64,000 nucleotides of DNA from Zygaena filipendulae. Lineage: Eukaryota > Arthropoda > Insecta > Lepidoptera > Zygaenidae. The stretch lies in the NCBI GenBank assembly GCA_907165275.2, contig OU015655.1:14210501-14274500 (forward strand), given 5' to 3'. Both the position numbers and the translations under genes were made by a program. The stretch's first letter is position 1. Each line of letters opens with the position of its first letter. The notes beneath the pieces are model-generated. The model made no database searches. It saw nothing but the letters and a program-made list of their open reading frames with translations, and had not been told where the DNA came from. Of this stretch, positions 23,339-36,900 are shown one piece after another.

Positions 23339-24465
23339 ATGCATCTAGACATTCAAACAAGGTTTTTACTCAGAGTGTTTTCGGAATTAACAGTTAGATA
23401 TTGTAAAAAACACATTTGTAATGCCAGAAGTTACTGATGTAGCGAGTGTACGCGTTATTCGGTATTTCAATTACCATTGAGCAGCCATTTTGATTTCTAT
23501 GAAACAAACTACGTGAGAGATCCATGTTTTATTTAGGGGAACATTTAACCTTGTCATAGTAAGTAGAAGAAGTTATTTTAATTAGGTACCTACTAAAACA
23601 ATATCATTGGCAAAATTTTATGCATAAAACTCAATAGATTTCATTGACTGAAGAAGACGAAGAAGGAATTCTAGAAATTTTTGGGAGGTTATGAGCATTT
23701 GCTCAAAACTATGGCGCGCCTGCCCCGCCGAAATGCCTCTCTAGTTACTATGTTCTCATCTCTCTGAGTAGGATGGAATAGGAGGCAGGGACGGTGGCTA
23801 TCTACACACCTAGATCCTAAGTGAGGTATACCTACCTACTAGGATCGCACAATCGCATAAGCGATAAATTGACTTGCGAATGCGTGATAGTGTCCACACT
23901 AAATCGATGATTGTAAGACAAAAATCTTGACTTGTTAAAAGTTATGACTTTTGAAAGTTCAAGATGAAGTTCTGTAGATAAAAAAAAAATCGAAGTTTCT
24001 CTTCGATTTATCTTCAGAGGCTTCTTGAGAGCTTTACATACTTATTAGAATTACAATTATTAAATATTGATTTTCACTTAGACACTCCTTGAATTTTTCG
24101 AATTTCCTCGGGTTTCATTACTATAAGTACCTACTTATGTTAAATCAATAGCATAAGCTCCACTAAACGCTAAGTTTCATTCTTTGTAAAGTAAACAGCT
24201 TTTATATGATGCGTATTAAAATTAACAATTGAAATAGAATATACGACTATTCTATACATTGAGTGAAAATTAATGTCCTATTTATTTGTCTTATATGACA
24301 TGATTAAGAGAATCTTTAGTTTAAAGTATAAAGTTTTTAAAACTACCACTAACTAAGCAATCAAAATATCAAAGATACAAAAAAAAAATCACGGTTGGTG
24401 TGTGTTAGTGACTTTATGGTGTGAAAAGAGAACATTTTCCAAGTTACACCGAACACTTGATTCAG

Positions 24466-24668
24466 CCAATCAAATAAAGCCACCCTCGGGGGAGGCTCCC
24501 GCGCCTCGTCACTTTATAAACCGAAGACAGGACTGATAGGAGCGCAGTGTATGCCCCGACCGTTGCAACGAAACGTCCTCAGGATACTGTAACTATAGGT
24601 ACAACCGGAAAAGTTGAACATTTCACCAGCACCAGCCCACAAAGTGAGCTTGACGTTCGATTGTTAGA
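24466..24668 (+). promoter_or_regulatory. Trh: Trh core promoter and 5' UTR (CCAAT, TATA, Inr)
   Basis: CCAAT at 24466-24470, TATAAA at 24516-24521, and an arthropod-type initiator GCAGTG around 24545-24550. The T of TATA lies 31 nt upstream of the predicted +1 A (24547), and CCAAT lies at about -80, both canonical. The 5' UTR would be about 122 nt, unspliced, reaching the ATG at 24669. Transcription start is inferred from spacing only. Confidence 0.7.
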
Positions 24669-24941
24669 ATGAGTGGTTCCGGGAAAGGTCTTCTGGGGTT
24701 GTGGTTGTACAGAAACGGTACGGAGTGGCAGAAAAGCGATGCGCCACAGCATCCGAAGCTAGGGGAGCTCCAGAGCATGGCTGCACAGCAGCAAGCCCAT
24801 GCGGAAGGAGAGAAGCTGTCGGTGATGTTCACTCTGAGGAACGAAGTTGGGGGACTGGTGCGGGCTCTTACCGTTTTCCAGGACTTGGGCATTAATGTCC
24901 TCCACATTGAATCCAGGAAGTCCATTTCGGAAATTTCTTCT
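24669..24941 (+). CDS. Trh: Trh exon 1 (regulatory domain start)
   Basis: Residues 1-91, [16 protein letters not shown] through the first ACT-domain strand/helix to [11 protein letters not shown]. Ends phase 0 at a GTAAGT donor. The frame stays open into the intron to 25115; this read-through is not conserved-looking and is treated as intron. Confidence 0.96.
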
Positions 24942-27900
24942 GTAAGTCTTTACCAGGATGTCCGGTACTTAAGTTTGGTTTTGTTTTGTTTCTCTCCGAT
25001 ATTTTTGCGATATGTGTTAAATGGCGTAAATCATAGGTTTTGTTATATTTTTATTTTTCTATTTTTGTTCGAAAGATTTATCAGTTCACAAAAAAACTTT
25101 TTTATGTTGCTTTAATTTTCTTTTTTAGATGTCATCGTTAGCGTTTTTAACAAAAACTCAAAAACTAATCAAAAATACAAATTTTGAACACATGCTGATA
25201 TTTCTTTTCAATGTTTCTTATTCATTTTATGCATTAAGCGATGCGAATTCCATATTATATTAAGTTTTGCAATATTTTTAATATTTCCGAAATAATCGTC
25301 TGGATATAAGGTTTCCACACTGTATAGGTAGGTGGTAGTATCAAATCTTTATAAAAATACTAATTTTGTCTTTGTGCCCGGTATACCTAAAGGGTAACTG
25401 CCATATTTGCCGTTATTTTTGAATTGTGTTTTAGACATAGACATAGACATAGACATATACTTTATTTGGCATCAACATCTAAATACCTTAAATAGTAATA
25501 CAAAAAAATACAAATTTCTATGATGTCCCGACGGCCATATTATCCTGTCCTTTAAATTTTTTAATAATCCCTACTATATTATAAATGCGAAAGTAACTCT
25601 GTCTGTCTTTCTGTCTGTTACGCTTTTACGCCTTAACGGCTCAACCGATCATCATGAAATTTTGCATAAACATTGTCAGCGGTACACTGAAAAGAATATA
25701 CACTAAAGGATGTATCCCACTACACGTACTTTTTGTTCCAGAATTCCCGCGGGAACTCTGAAATTAACGCGGATGAAACCGCGGGGAACAGCTAGTCCTT
25801 TATAAAAAAAAACAGTTTTTCCTCAATTTTTCATGCTTTTGCAATTTTTCTATTCCCAAAAACCTTTTTCAGACTAAATATAACGAACATTAAGAAAATC
25901 AAGTAGCGGTCCGGTCGGTGCTATCGCTTTATCTTATTTTAAAAGACAAAAACAATATAGAAAATATAATATAATTTATAGTAAAATAATATAGTAAAAT
26001 ATTTCTTGTCACAGTTCATAATTCAAACGAAAACGTTACAATTTATCAGAAACTTTATGATATTTATGGAAAACAATGTTTGATCTTAATATGCACGACG
26101 TCACATATAAATTAAGTCTAGCCTTAATTAAAATAAATAATCAGTGTAATTTGACTTTTTGTTTGTTTGTTTCTTTGTTTGTTACGATTTAATTCAAAAA
26201 ATCAATTGCCATTCGTCAATAGTCTCCCACAAACTCGAAAGTGGTTTGATCTGAATACTTGTTTTGGTTGTGTTCGTAATTTGTGTTCGTATTAAAGGAG
26301 ATTGGGATTTCCTCCCAGAATTCCGAATATCACGTGGGTTTCGGAACTCCCGCAAGAACTCCAAACTTCTTTTATTCTTTTTCTCCTTACAATAACAAAT
26401 ACAACAACAAAAAGAATTGCCGAAATTGGTCCAGCCGTTCACATGATGCCTTGACCAAGGGAAATTGTAGAGATTCATTTTAAAGTATTTAGAATACTAG
26501 CTGTCCCCCGCGATTTCATCCGCGGTAATTCCGGAGTTCCCACGGGAATTCCGGGATAAAAACTATCCTATCTCTTAGGTTGGATCAAATATAACATAGT
26601 GACCAAATTTCACCATGATCGAATCAGTAGTTTCGGAGTCCATCGCGGACAAACAACGTGACACGTGATTTATATATATATTATATAAGATAGATGTATA
26701 ATACATCAGCTACATACTTGAAAATTATAAGACACATTATGTCTCTATAGTCTAAATACTTAAATAAAGCGGGGCACTCGTGACGTGTGAGTATAAAGTG
26801 TACGAAGGTATGACGCCACCCGAAATTTCGACTCAATATATCACCGTTATTCTTTGGTTACGTAAACAAAAGAAAAAATACGTGTCCAAAATTTTTTATT
26901 AATCTACACGACGACGAACTAAAAATTAAAGTTTATTCATCTATAGCCAATTTGTAGTAATGATAACGCGAATACGTTCTGTCCAGTCTGACGTGCTGGT
27001 GGACGTGGAATGTGACGCGCGCAGGATGGAGCAACTGAAGCGGATGCTGAAGCGGGAGGTGCAGGACTTCGAAGTGGTTTCCAGCCAAGGCGGGGAAGAC
27101 TTCGCTCCGCCGACGCCCCTCTCAGCTGCCGCCAGTTTCGGTATTCATCTACTTACAGTCCTGCCGTTTCATTCTGCGTTAATTGCGGAGTTCCCGCCGG
27201 AACTCCGGGATGAAAGGTACCCATATCCTCCCTGGTGACGTGTATGCAAAATTTAATAGGGATCGGTTGAGTCTCTGAAGCGTGAAACGTAACAAACAAA
27301 CAAACAAATGAACAACTCACATCAACTCACTCATCTCACTCACACAAAAACATCGCGTTCAAGTCCCGCGTAATTTACCTACATAATATAATGTGCTCAA
27401 AACGCGAAAATCTAAAAACTTTAATAACAACTCACATTCCATGTCGCGTCAGTTCAATTGAATCAAACGCCATGGAATACAAATTGATAAAATTAAAATA
27501 ATTGTTTAACATCATATAAAGCAGTTTCAATACAGACCGTACATTATTATCATTTAGCATTTATATGTATATAATAATTTAGTGAAATGATTTTCGAAAT
27601 GATATATGTATCACTAAAACCAAGATAGGTTATTACAGTGGTGAGTGCCGACTTTAGTGTGCGCTGTGCGACTGATTTATCGTTTTCCAAGTGTATCGTA
27701 AATTTTATTTTTGCATTCACGTCATCACTTGGACCGCTTCCTGAAGGAAATTGATCATTTGCTCTAGATTAAGAAATTGCAGGCGGAAAATTTTAGTCAA
27801 TTATTCAAGTTTCTAAAAATTTAACACAGTTAATTTACTATGTGTAAATAAGAGCTACAAAATATATATTTCGTTGGAAAGAGAGCGCATTGTATCATTG

Positions 27901-30900
27901 ATAAAAATATACAATAAGTATCAATTTTTCCAATTTTTTTTTGGTGACATGAAACCTTTTATGCCCTTTCGAATTTCAAGTCCCCTTTCCGACTAACGTT
28001 GTAAAGAGGTATTTAAAATCCTACATAGCTAACAATATTATCTAAAGTTTGACCGTGAAACCTAATATTATATGATAAAGGCATGAGTTTGTTTATTGGT
28101 TTGTTACGCTTTCACACCATAAATACTCAAACGATCATCATGAAATCTTGCATACACGTTAGGGGTACAGAAAACGACATGGAGTACCTTTTCCCTCGGA
28201 ATTCCCGCGTGAACTCCAAAATAAACGGGGGTGAAAGTAAGGGGAACAGCTAGTAAAAATATAAAAAACCTATTACAACTGGGAAATCAATGATTGTTTT
28301 AGATTTCGGCGAGATGCCTTGGTTTCCTCGCAAGATATCGGACCTGGATCGAGCCCAGAACGTGTTGATGTACGGTTCCGAGCTGGACGCCGACCACCCT
28401 GGCTTCAAAGACCCCATTTACCGCAAGAGGCGAGAAACCTTTGCAGCTATCGCCAATAGCTACAAATAGTAAGTCCACACTTATGTTATTACGAAGATGT
28501 AAAGTTTGTAAGTTCGAATATTGGAGATAATCTATGGAACTACTGAGCCGATACTGAAAATTCTCTTCCTTATAGGAAGCTATAGTGTCTATACTACATG
28601 TGTACTTTTATCCTTAATCAACCTGAGTAATAGGCGTATTTCGCCATTCTCTTACAAAGTATTTGTTTCAGGATATAAAGAAGGCTAGGTCTTTCAAAGT
28701 TCCAGAGATTACCCCCAACCCAACCCTACAAACAAACTTTACCTCTATTACATTACTCGTAGTATGAAGTACTATATATCAGATAATTATAATCCAAATA
28801 TGGATATATTGTTAGTTAGTCTGTGTAGTATATCATTCGTCCGATTACGATGAAACTTTAATGAACTGTAGCGCAGGCATCTGAAAAAGTTTCCTTTTTT
28901 GGTCAGTAATAAAACAATATCAATAGATACAATAGATATTGGAGCCAAGCTCATTTAATTGACGACTCCGTCGGCAAATTTTTCCGACTGAATAGTAACC
29001 ACCTTTTTTGTTCTTAATTAATTAAAAATAAGTAAAAATATGTGTAAATGTCGGATAATGAGTAGTATTCGACTATTGGCCATTAGATCATAGAGCTACT
29101 GGTCGCCCGCCCCCTTTATAACATAATTAAATTTTATTTATTTCGCAGTGGTCAGCCGATCCCCAAGGTTCAATACACCGAAGTTGAAATCAAAACATGG
29201 TGAGTGAAGTTTGTCATTAGTCCAGGCTTTAATAATCTTTTAGGGCACAAACTGCACTTCTTATTTTATGCCACATGTAAACCTAACACCTCTTTCTTAA
29301 AGTTCAAGCTCTATAAACCTAATCAAAATCTAATCACCTACATATGATAGATAGACAGGAGTTGCTTGTGTAATCAAATTTGTATACACATAAGAAACAT
29401 TCATTAGATATCTACTAATATAATTCCAATATTCCTCTTTCTTACAATCGGTATTAAAATTTGTCAAAGTGCAATAGGGACAAAACAACTTTTTAGCTAA
29501 AAGCACTACGGCTTATTTTAAAAAATTAAAAAAAAAAAAATCAAGAAATGCTATTTTTAATTCGACTGCATTAGTTCTCTTGTTAGAACCAATATTTATA
29601 ACACAAAATATGTTGTATAATAAATACCAAAATTGTTTTATTTTAAGACTTTTTAAATTAACAGTAAAACTATGCCCTAAGCCGATATTATTACAGTCAT
29701 ATTAAGTCAGCTAAAGCGAATTCATACTAAAGCCAAAGCGAACTAATTTTTGATTTCCCTTGATTATTGTCTGACCCGTGGTGGAAATGATGATTGATTT
29801 TGATCTTAAAAGTATTCTCTACATAAACATAAAACATAATAAGAACGTATCTAACTACAGATTTAGGGAGCTATTAGGTATTTATTTATTAATTTTATTT
29901 AAAATAATATAAAAAGAACAATTGAGTAGCTACTCAACAAAAATCAATAACAATGAATCACTCGAAACGTCGAGGTGACTGTAAATCGTTTTGTCGGGAC
30001 CGTTAAAAATTCATTCGGGATCGTGTGTTTGTTTTGCTTGTGCTGCGATTGATTTGAGTTTTGACGTTGTTATTGTGAGGCCACGAGGCAAATATTTACA
30101 GTATCCAATATCAGCTCCCGCCCCGCACATATTGTGAACTGAAAATACGGGCGAATACAATTTGCCTATTCCGCTATTGTATTTGTAAAAAGTTACGATT
30201 TTATTAAAACTTAAGAGTGATTAACTGTATATCAAATTGGAAATTCAAATGAACTTAATTTTTTTTCTTCAGTTCCTTTAATGCCATTTTGGTGTCTTTT
30301 TTACGTTACATTAAACCTTTCTTACGTTACAAAAAATGCCTTTATGCTACACAATGCCTACTTTTTTGTATTTTTAGTATTAAATAACTTTTGTAGTGTT
30401 TTATTCTATATGTTTTAAGTTAGATTATCAGGAAAGCAACAGCAAATTACTACAGACTTCTTATAAATAATGGTTTTCGATTCCGTTAGTGACGTTAAGA
30501 CCCCTTGCTTCATCTTCTATTAAATATCTTCAATGTTTTTTTATAACATACTATGTACTCATACACTTTGTTACTAAATGTGACATTTATTGTCCCTGAT
30601 AAGCTATCACAATGATAGCACGATGGCACAAGCAACAGCTTGTGCCTTGTTAATGTCCCTTGAATAACTCGTCGTGAATGTGCGTCTTGCTGTTGCATAT
30701 ACTATCTAAATGCCATTTTTTATTCAAATATACGCACTTTCTACTACTAATATTTGATTGAATTGACAATTTTGCAAAATTATTTTTTTTTTTGCATAAT
30801 CATACTTGTCTGACTACACTCATCTTCTATTAGAATGGTTGAATACACGAATTTTATCTATGTATAAAAGAGTACAATCCGTGATTCTGTACTTTGAATA

Positions 30901-33900
30901 TTTTTGACAAATTTTGACAGGGAGTGATAAAAAAAGAGTAACCAACCACAAAAAAAGAGTTTTTAAAATTATTTTCTGTCTGTCTCTTCGCGATAATCTC
31001 CGAACCTACTAAACGGATTTTCATGCGGTTTTTACAGGTAGATTAAGCTAAACCTGGAGCTACATATAGGCTTTGTTTCATTTAAATCGGATGTTGGGAA
31101 AAAAGTTGTCATACAAAAACGTTTCATGCGGGTGAAAACGCGGGGCACAGCTAGTATCTAAATAAAATTACTAGCCGTTGATACAAACGAAAAGAGGAAG
31201 TTGACCTAGAATTGATCATAGAAGCCAACTATTTTTAATATTGACCTAGAGGATTTCACTCAATTAGGTAATAAATGACAGTATTAACAGTATATTGGAA
31301 GTATTAATTTTTGAGCTTCATCTTTGACTCCACCAAGACTCGAACCTGTGTTTGGTGTCCTTTCTGGAATATATATTTCAAAGCATAGCTCATTTGCCTT
31401 GCATTCATCACAACTTGCAACGAGCAATCTCAGATTGTGGTGGCGTGTGGTTAACTTCTCATCCGTTCCAGGGGCGTCGTGTTCAGAGAACTCCACAAAT
31501 TGTATCAGAAACACGCGTGCGTTGAGTACCTCGAGAACTGGCCTCAACTTGTCAAGTACTGTGGCTATAAGGAAGACAACTTACCTCAGGTAAGACCTAG
31601 TTCACATTCTATTTTCGACTAATATACTCATATCTTTTTTGCAGCATTGTGTTCTGTTTCCTTTTGTCCCAAATACTGAATGACGTGCTGTTTGGAATAT
31701 TGCCAGAATATATATTCGAAATTCGGGTTTAAATGAATATTGAAACTTGTACACATTCATTCTTTGAACATTAGATAGGTAAATGACGTAATGCTGAAGT
31801 TGTTAAATTGACTGGCAGTTTCTCGCAGCCCCGCTCACGTGATATTTGAAGCTAGAAAATTTAGATAAAACCGGTCAAGTACATGTCGGACTTCGCACTA
31901 TTTAGGGTTCCGTACCAAAAATGTTTTTAATAGCAATATAAAGTTGGTTTTAACAAAGAAAATTGTAGAATTTCAAAGAAAAATATCGAGTTATCATCGT
32001 GTTGGTATTTGTTGGTCAAATATACGTAATAATAAATATTATCACCAAGTTTTAAGTTTTTGGGTCAATGGGAAGTTGGAACACTTCAGTACAAAACGTT
32101 ATAAAAAGCTGACTTTGCCGGCTTGTCATGCCTTTATTTCCGATCTTTCTAAAAACATAATGAACTCTATATAATATTATAATGATACCCCACTCGATTC
32201 GGTATTTAATAAAAAAAAAAAAAATGCGCCCCCCCTTAAAAGTCCTTAGGAATATTTTTTGACAATTTGTACAGCTTTATATTATGTACCTATACTGTAA
32301 AAATTTGAAGACTGTAACTTCTACGGTTTGGCTGTAAAACCCGTGTGACAGACGACGGACAGACGACGGACAGACGACACGCGAGTGGCAGCAATAGGGC
32401 TCCGTTTGGACCCTTCGGGTACGTAACCCTAAAAATGATGAATTTTGTCGTCATCAGTTGATATTATGTAAAACTTTGTGCTTTATTTGATTTCACATAC
32501 ATATAGTGTAAAGACTAGCTTTTAACAACACTTTTATTGCATGTTATTATAACATATTGATAACTCCATTAGTGTAGTGCATGGTAACTGACTGCCACGC
32601 CGGGTATCGCGGGTTCGAACTCCGCCGATGAGTCTAGGTGTTGAGTATAATTATGTATCATAAGTATGTATGTATTTACAAAAAAGTGCATAAGTAATAA
32701 AACACATTATTATAATTTACAAAAAAGTATATACCTAAGTAAAAAGTACATACGTATTATATCAGTTGTCTAGTACCCATAGTACAAGCTCTCCTTAGTT
32801 TGGGACCAGGTGGCGCTATTTGGTAATGTCCAAGCATTATTATTATTATTAATTAACATAATCACGCTGATAAGAATATATTTTAGTTAAAATGTGTGAA
32901 ATACTAATGGAAAAACAAGCCAAGCAAAAGAATTCCGCCTGTATAAATATTACAATAACTTAATTCTTACTACTATGTAAAAATGCGAATGTGAGATTAT
33001 TTGTTACGTTTTCATGCCAAAACGGCTTCACCGAATATAATGAAATTTTGCGTAAACGTTATCAGAGGTACAGAGAAAGACATAGCATACTTTTGTCCCG
33101 GAATCCGAGTGAAAACGTGGAGAACAGCTAATTATAATATAGAATACTAGCTATTCCCCGCGGTTTTACCCGCATTTGTTTCGAAGTTTCCGGGGTAATT
33201 CCGGGATAAAAGTACCTACTTGTTTATCCTTTTCTGTACCCCTGAAAACATGTAAAATTCAAAATTGAATCCAGTTTTACAAGCGTTAATTGCGGAGTAC
33301 CCGCGAGAACTCCTGGATAAAAAGTACCTACCCTATGTCCTTTTCTCTACTCCTGACAACGTGTACCTATATATATATATATATAATTGCATTTTATGAT
33401 AATCAGTTCAGCCGTTATGTCTTGAAAGCGCAACAAACAAACAAATAAACAAACCCACTTTCGCATTTATAATGGTAAGGATATCGCATTCTTTATTGTC
33501 TTCCAGCTGGAGGATGTGAGCGCATTCCTGAAACGGAAAACCGGATTTCAGCTGCGGCCCGTGGCCGGGTACTTATCGCCGCGGGATTTCCTTTCGGGCT
33601 TGGCATTCCGGGTGTTCCACTGCACCCAGTACATACGCCATTCGTCTGACCCGTTCTATACTCCCGAACCGTTAGTATTATTATCACTACATAGTATAAA
33701 ACAAAGTCGCTTTCTCTGTCCCTATATCCCTATGTATGCTTAAATCTTTAAAACCACGCAACGGATTCTGATGCGGTTTTCACCAATAGATAGAGAGAGT
33801 CATGAGGAAGGTTTATAACTATATTTTATCCTGGAATTCCCGCGGGAATTCCGAAATTACCGCGGGTCAGCTGGTATTAAAATTAATGTTGACACTGATT

Positions 33901-36900
33901 CTATAAATCTGTCAAAGGAATAATGATCGATTAGTGCTTTTGGAAACTTCCCAATTGTATGATACTGGATAAGGTTGAACGAGTGACTTATTCTAACCTT
34001 CGATAACTCATGTTTACATGGAAATAGACAAGCAATAGTGTGTTAACCCACACTGGAAATTTTTTGAGTAAATTAAAGTTTTTAAATTATAGTGCCATTT
34101 TGTGTCAAATTTTTTATGTTCAATATTGAGTTGGCATATTTAAACAATGTAATAAGATAAACAAATAATTAAAAAACGTTCTCTAACTTTCAATAAATCG
34201 TTCTGAATCAATAACTTCATTTTGTGGGTTGACATGTTATTGCTTATCTGCGTCCACATGTAGGTACCTAGCAAAAAAAAAAATTTAAAAATAAACAGTG
34301 GAAAGCCGACATTAAAATCAAACAGAAATATAGCTATAATATGTAGATTCACCCAAGTTAATAACCTTTATATTGTTGTCGACGCGCGAGCGGCAATACA
34401 AAGAAAATAAAAGGGGCGATTAGGTATTAGGGTACGACATGAGGCGTTAAATTTTCGCGGATAAATTTGTCTGCTTTAGTAGAAAAAAATACAGATTTTT
34501 TACTGTTATCGTTTATGATAGTACTTGAAGATTTCCTTCTGTTTTTACATTTATTTTCTATGCACAGACAGGTAGGTAGGTATATTTTATTTTTATATTA
34601 TGTGTAATAAATAACATTGCGGGTTCATTAAATCTTGAAACTAGAATTCTCATTTCCTTTTGATCTGGTACCTAATTAACCCACTACAAATTTACCGTCT
34701 AGTCTAAATTAAATGTATCTTTTATTTTAGAGACTGTTGCCACGAGCTTCTTGGACATATGCCGCTGCTAGCCAACCCGAGTTTCGCGCAGTTTTCTCAA
34801 GAGTTGGGCTTAGCTTCGCTTGGTGCTTCCGACGAAGACATAGACAAATTGGCAACGGTACTGATAAGTTTATTTTCAATGTCACCACAGTTTAAATATT
34901 TGGGCCGAAGTCCAAAAGTTACCTATAAAATTAGTTAATCCCAGCTTACTAAGATAATCAGAGATACAGATCATAGTTTTTCATACAGTAGGTGGAGTTT
35001 ATTACACACGTATACTACATATTTATTTTTCTCTCGGGCATTTATTTATTTACACTGTCCAACATTATATTCAGTCGTTTACGTGTACATAATTATACTG
35101 TTTTATTACTTTTACAGTTATAATTCTAAATTTTCGTAGAATTAAATGAATATGTCTTTAGTTTGCAAAGATACTGAGTGTTTTAGGACTTGAGAATCAA
35201 TAATTTTCAAACGAATTGCTTTATTCCCACTTAATATACCATCTTCCATTGAATGCCGGGATAAAAAAACTATCCTATCTTTTAAGTTGGACCATATTAT
35301 AAATGGTTGCAAAATTTTATCAAAATCCGTTCAGTAGTTTCGGAGTCCATCGCGGACAAACAACGTGACACGTGATTTATATATTAGATACAAGAATTGC
35401 TCGTTTAAAGATAGTAGATTACTATGGATGGATAAATACGTGTTTTATTGATGTGATCGTTGCAGCTGTATTTCTTCACCGTGGAGTTCGGGCTGTGCCG
35501 TCAAGACGACGGCTCCTACCGCGTGTACGGGGCCGGCCTGCTGTCGTCGGTGGCGGAGCTGCAGCACGCGCTGACCACCCCCGCCAAGATCAAACGCTTC
35601 GACCCCGAGGTCACCGTCAACGAGGAGTGCATCATCACCTCGTACCAGAACGCCTACTACTACACCGACTCCTTCGAGGAAGCTAAAGAGAAGATGAGGT
35701 AATTTTATGTGACTACACTTTAGCGTTTGCCCGCGGTTTCACCCGCTTCAATTTCGGAGTTCCCGCAGCAATTCTCTCCGCGCCGAATTGTATCCGATTC
35801 AGTTGAACCGTTCTGACGTGATTGAGTAACAGACCTCCATCCCCATCCTAACCTTCACTTGTATTATTAGTGGAACTAAACTTAGTTCCAAGTTCGCAGA
35901 GCAAAAGGATGACAGCCATGGGATACTTTATACGAACTAGTTCGGACCACTTTTGAGTAATAGGGTACTTTTTGTTCCGGAATTCCTGCGGGAGCTTCAG
36001 AATTAATGAAGGGCGGGAAACATCTAGTATCAAATAACATGCATCGACACATTAAATATAACAGAGCGTTAAACAAAGCATCTAAGGTGATTTTATTGAC
36101 GTCGAAGGACAGGCAATAAGGATAGGCTTTGAATAAAACTATTGACCTTTGGCTTTCAATTTGACTTTGGTAGAATTTAATTGACTTTAACTTTGAAATT
36201 GAGGATGGATTTGTTGCAGAGCATTCGCGGACAGCATACAGCGCCCGTTCGGAGTCCGTTACAACCCGTACACGCAGAGCGTGGAAGTGCTCAGCAACGC
36301 TCAGAAGATAACAGCTCTAGTGCGAGAGTTGAGAGGAGACATCTGCATAGTTTCGTCGGCCATCAAAAAGATTTCCGCTCAAGATTCTACGCTGGACGTG
36401 GAAACTATTGCTAACATGTTGCATACAGGCTTGCAGGTACGTCCAGGTTTTTTTTTATGTCATAGGGGATAAACGGGCAAGTGGTACACCTGATGGTAAG
36501 TGATTACCGCCGCCCATAGACATCTGCAACACCAGAAGCATGCAGGTGCGTTGCCGACCTGGAATGGGGTTCATAAAATGTCTATGCCCAAGGTTTGTTT
36601 TTAAATGGGCATGTTGACAAATTTTTTTTTGTCCGTCTTGTACATTATTAAAAAATATTCGACACGTAATTTTTCTTTTTTTACGTAATCAAAAAATAAC
36701 GGCGATATATTGAGTTGAAATTTAGCGTGACGTCACTATTCTGACAGTTTGTATGGCGGTTTTAGCGGTTAGTGACGTCACGACCCCCTCACCCTAAACT
36801 TTAATGCGCTTTATCTCTGTATATTTGAATTTATTTGAAAAAGCAAAAAATACGTGTCTATTGTTTTTTTATTTTCTAACTGACGGACTAATTAGAATTT

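Larger units (their letters stand above)
16026..24465. other. Aplip1-Trh divergent intergenic region
   Basis: Holds one SINE, Helitron-like copies and MITE E. No exon was recognised in 19240-21160 or 22040-24465; ORFs at 18552-18791, 19297-19494 and 20668-20850 have no recognisable product. A TATATAAA at about 23104 lies in plain sequence and has no gene attached. Confidence 0.55.

Noticed and set aside
24669..25115. Intron-retained 148-aa form of Trh
   Set aside because: The extra codons after 24941 are AT-rich and follow a strong GTAAGT donor; no sign of conservation.
28447..28470. Premature stop in Trh exon 3
   Set aside because: The in-frame TAG overlaps the GTAAGT donor and is removed by splicing; exon 4 continues the frame with YGQPIPK.
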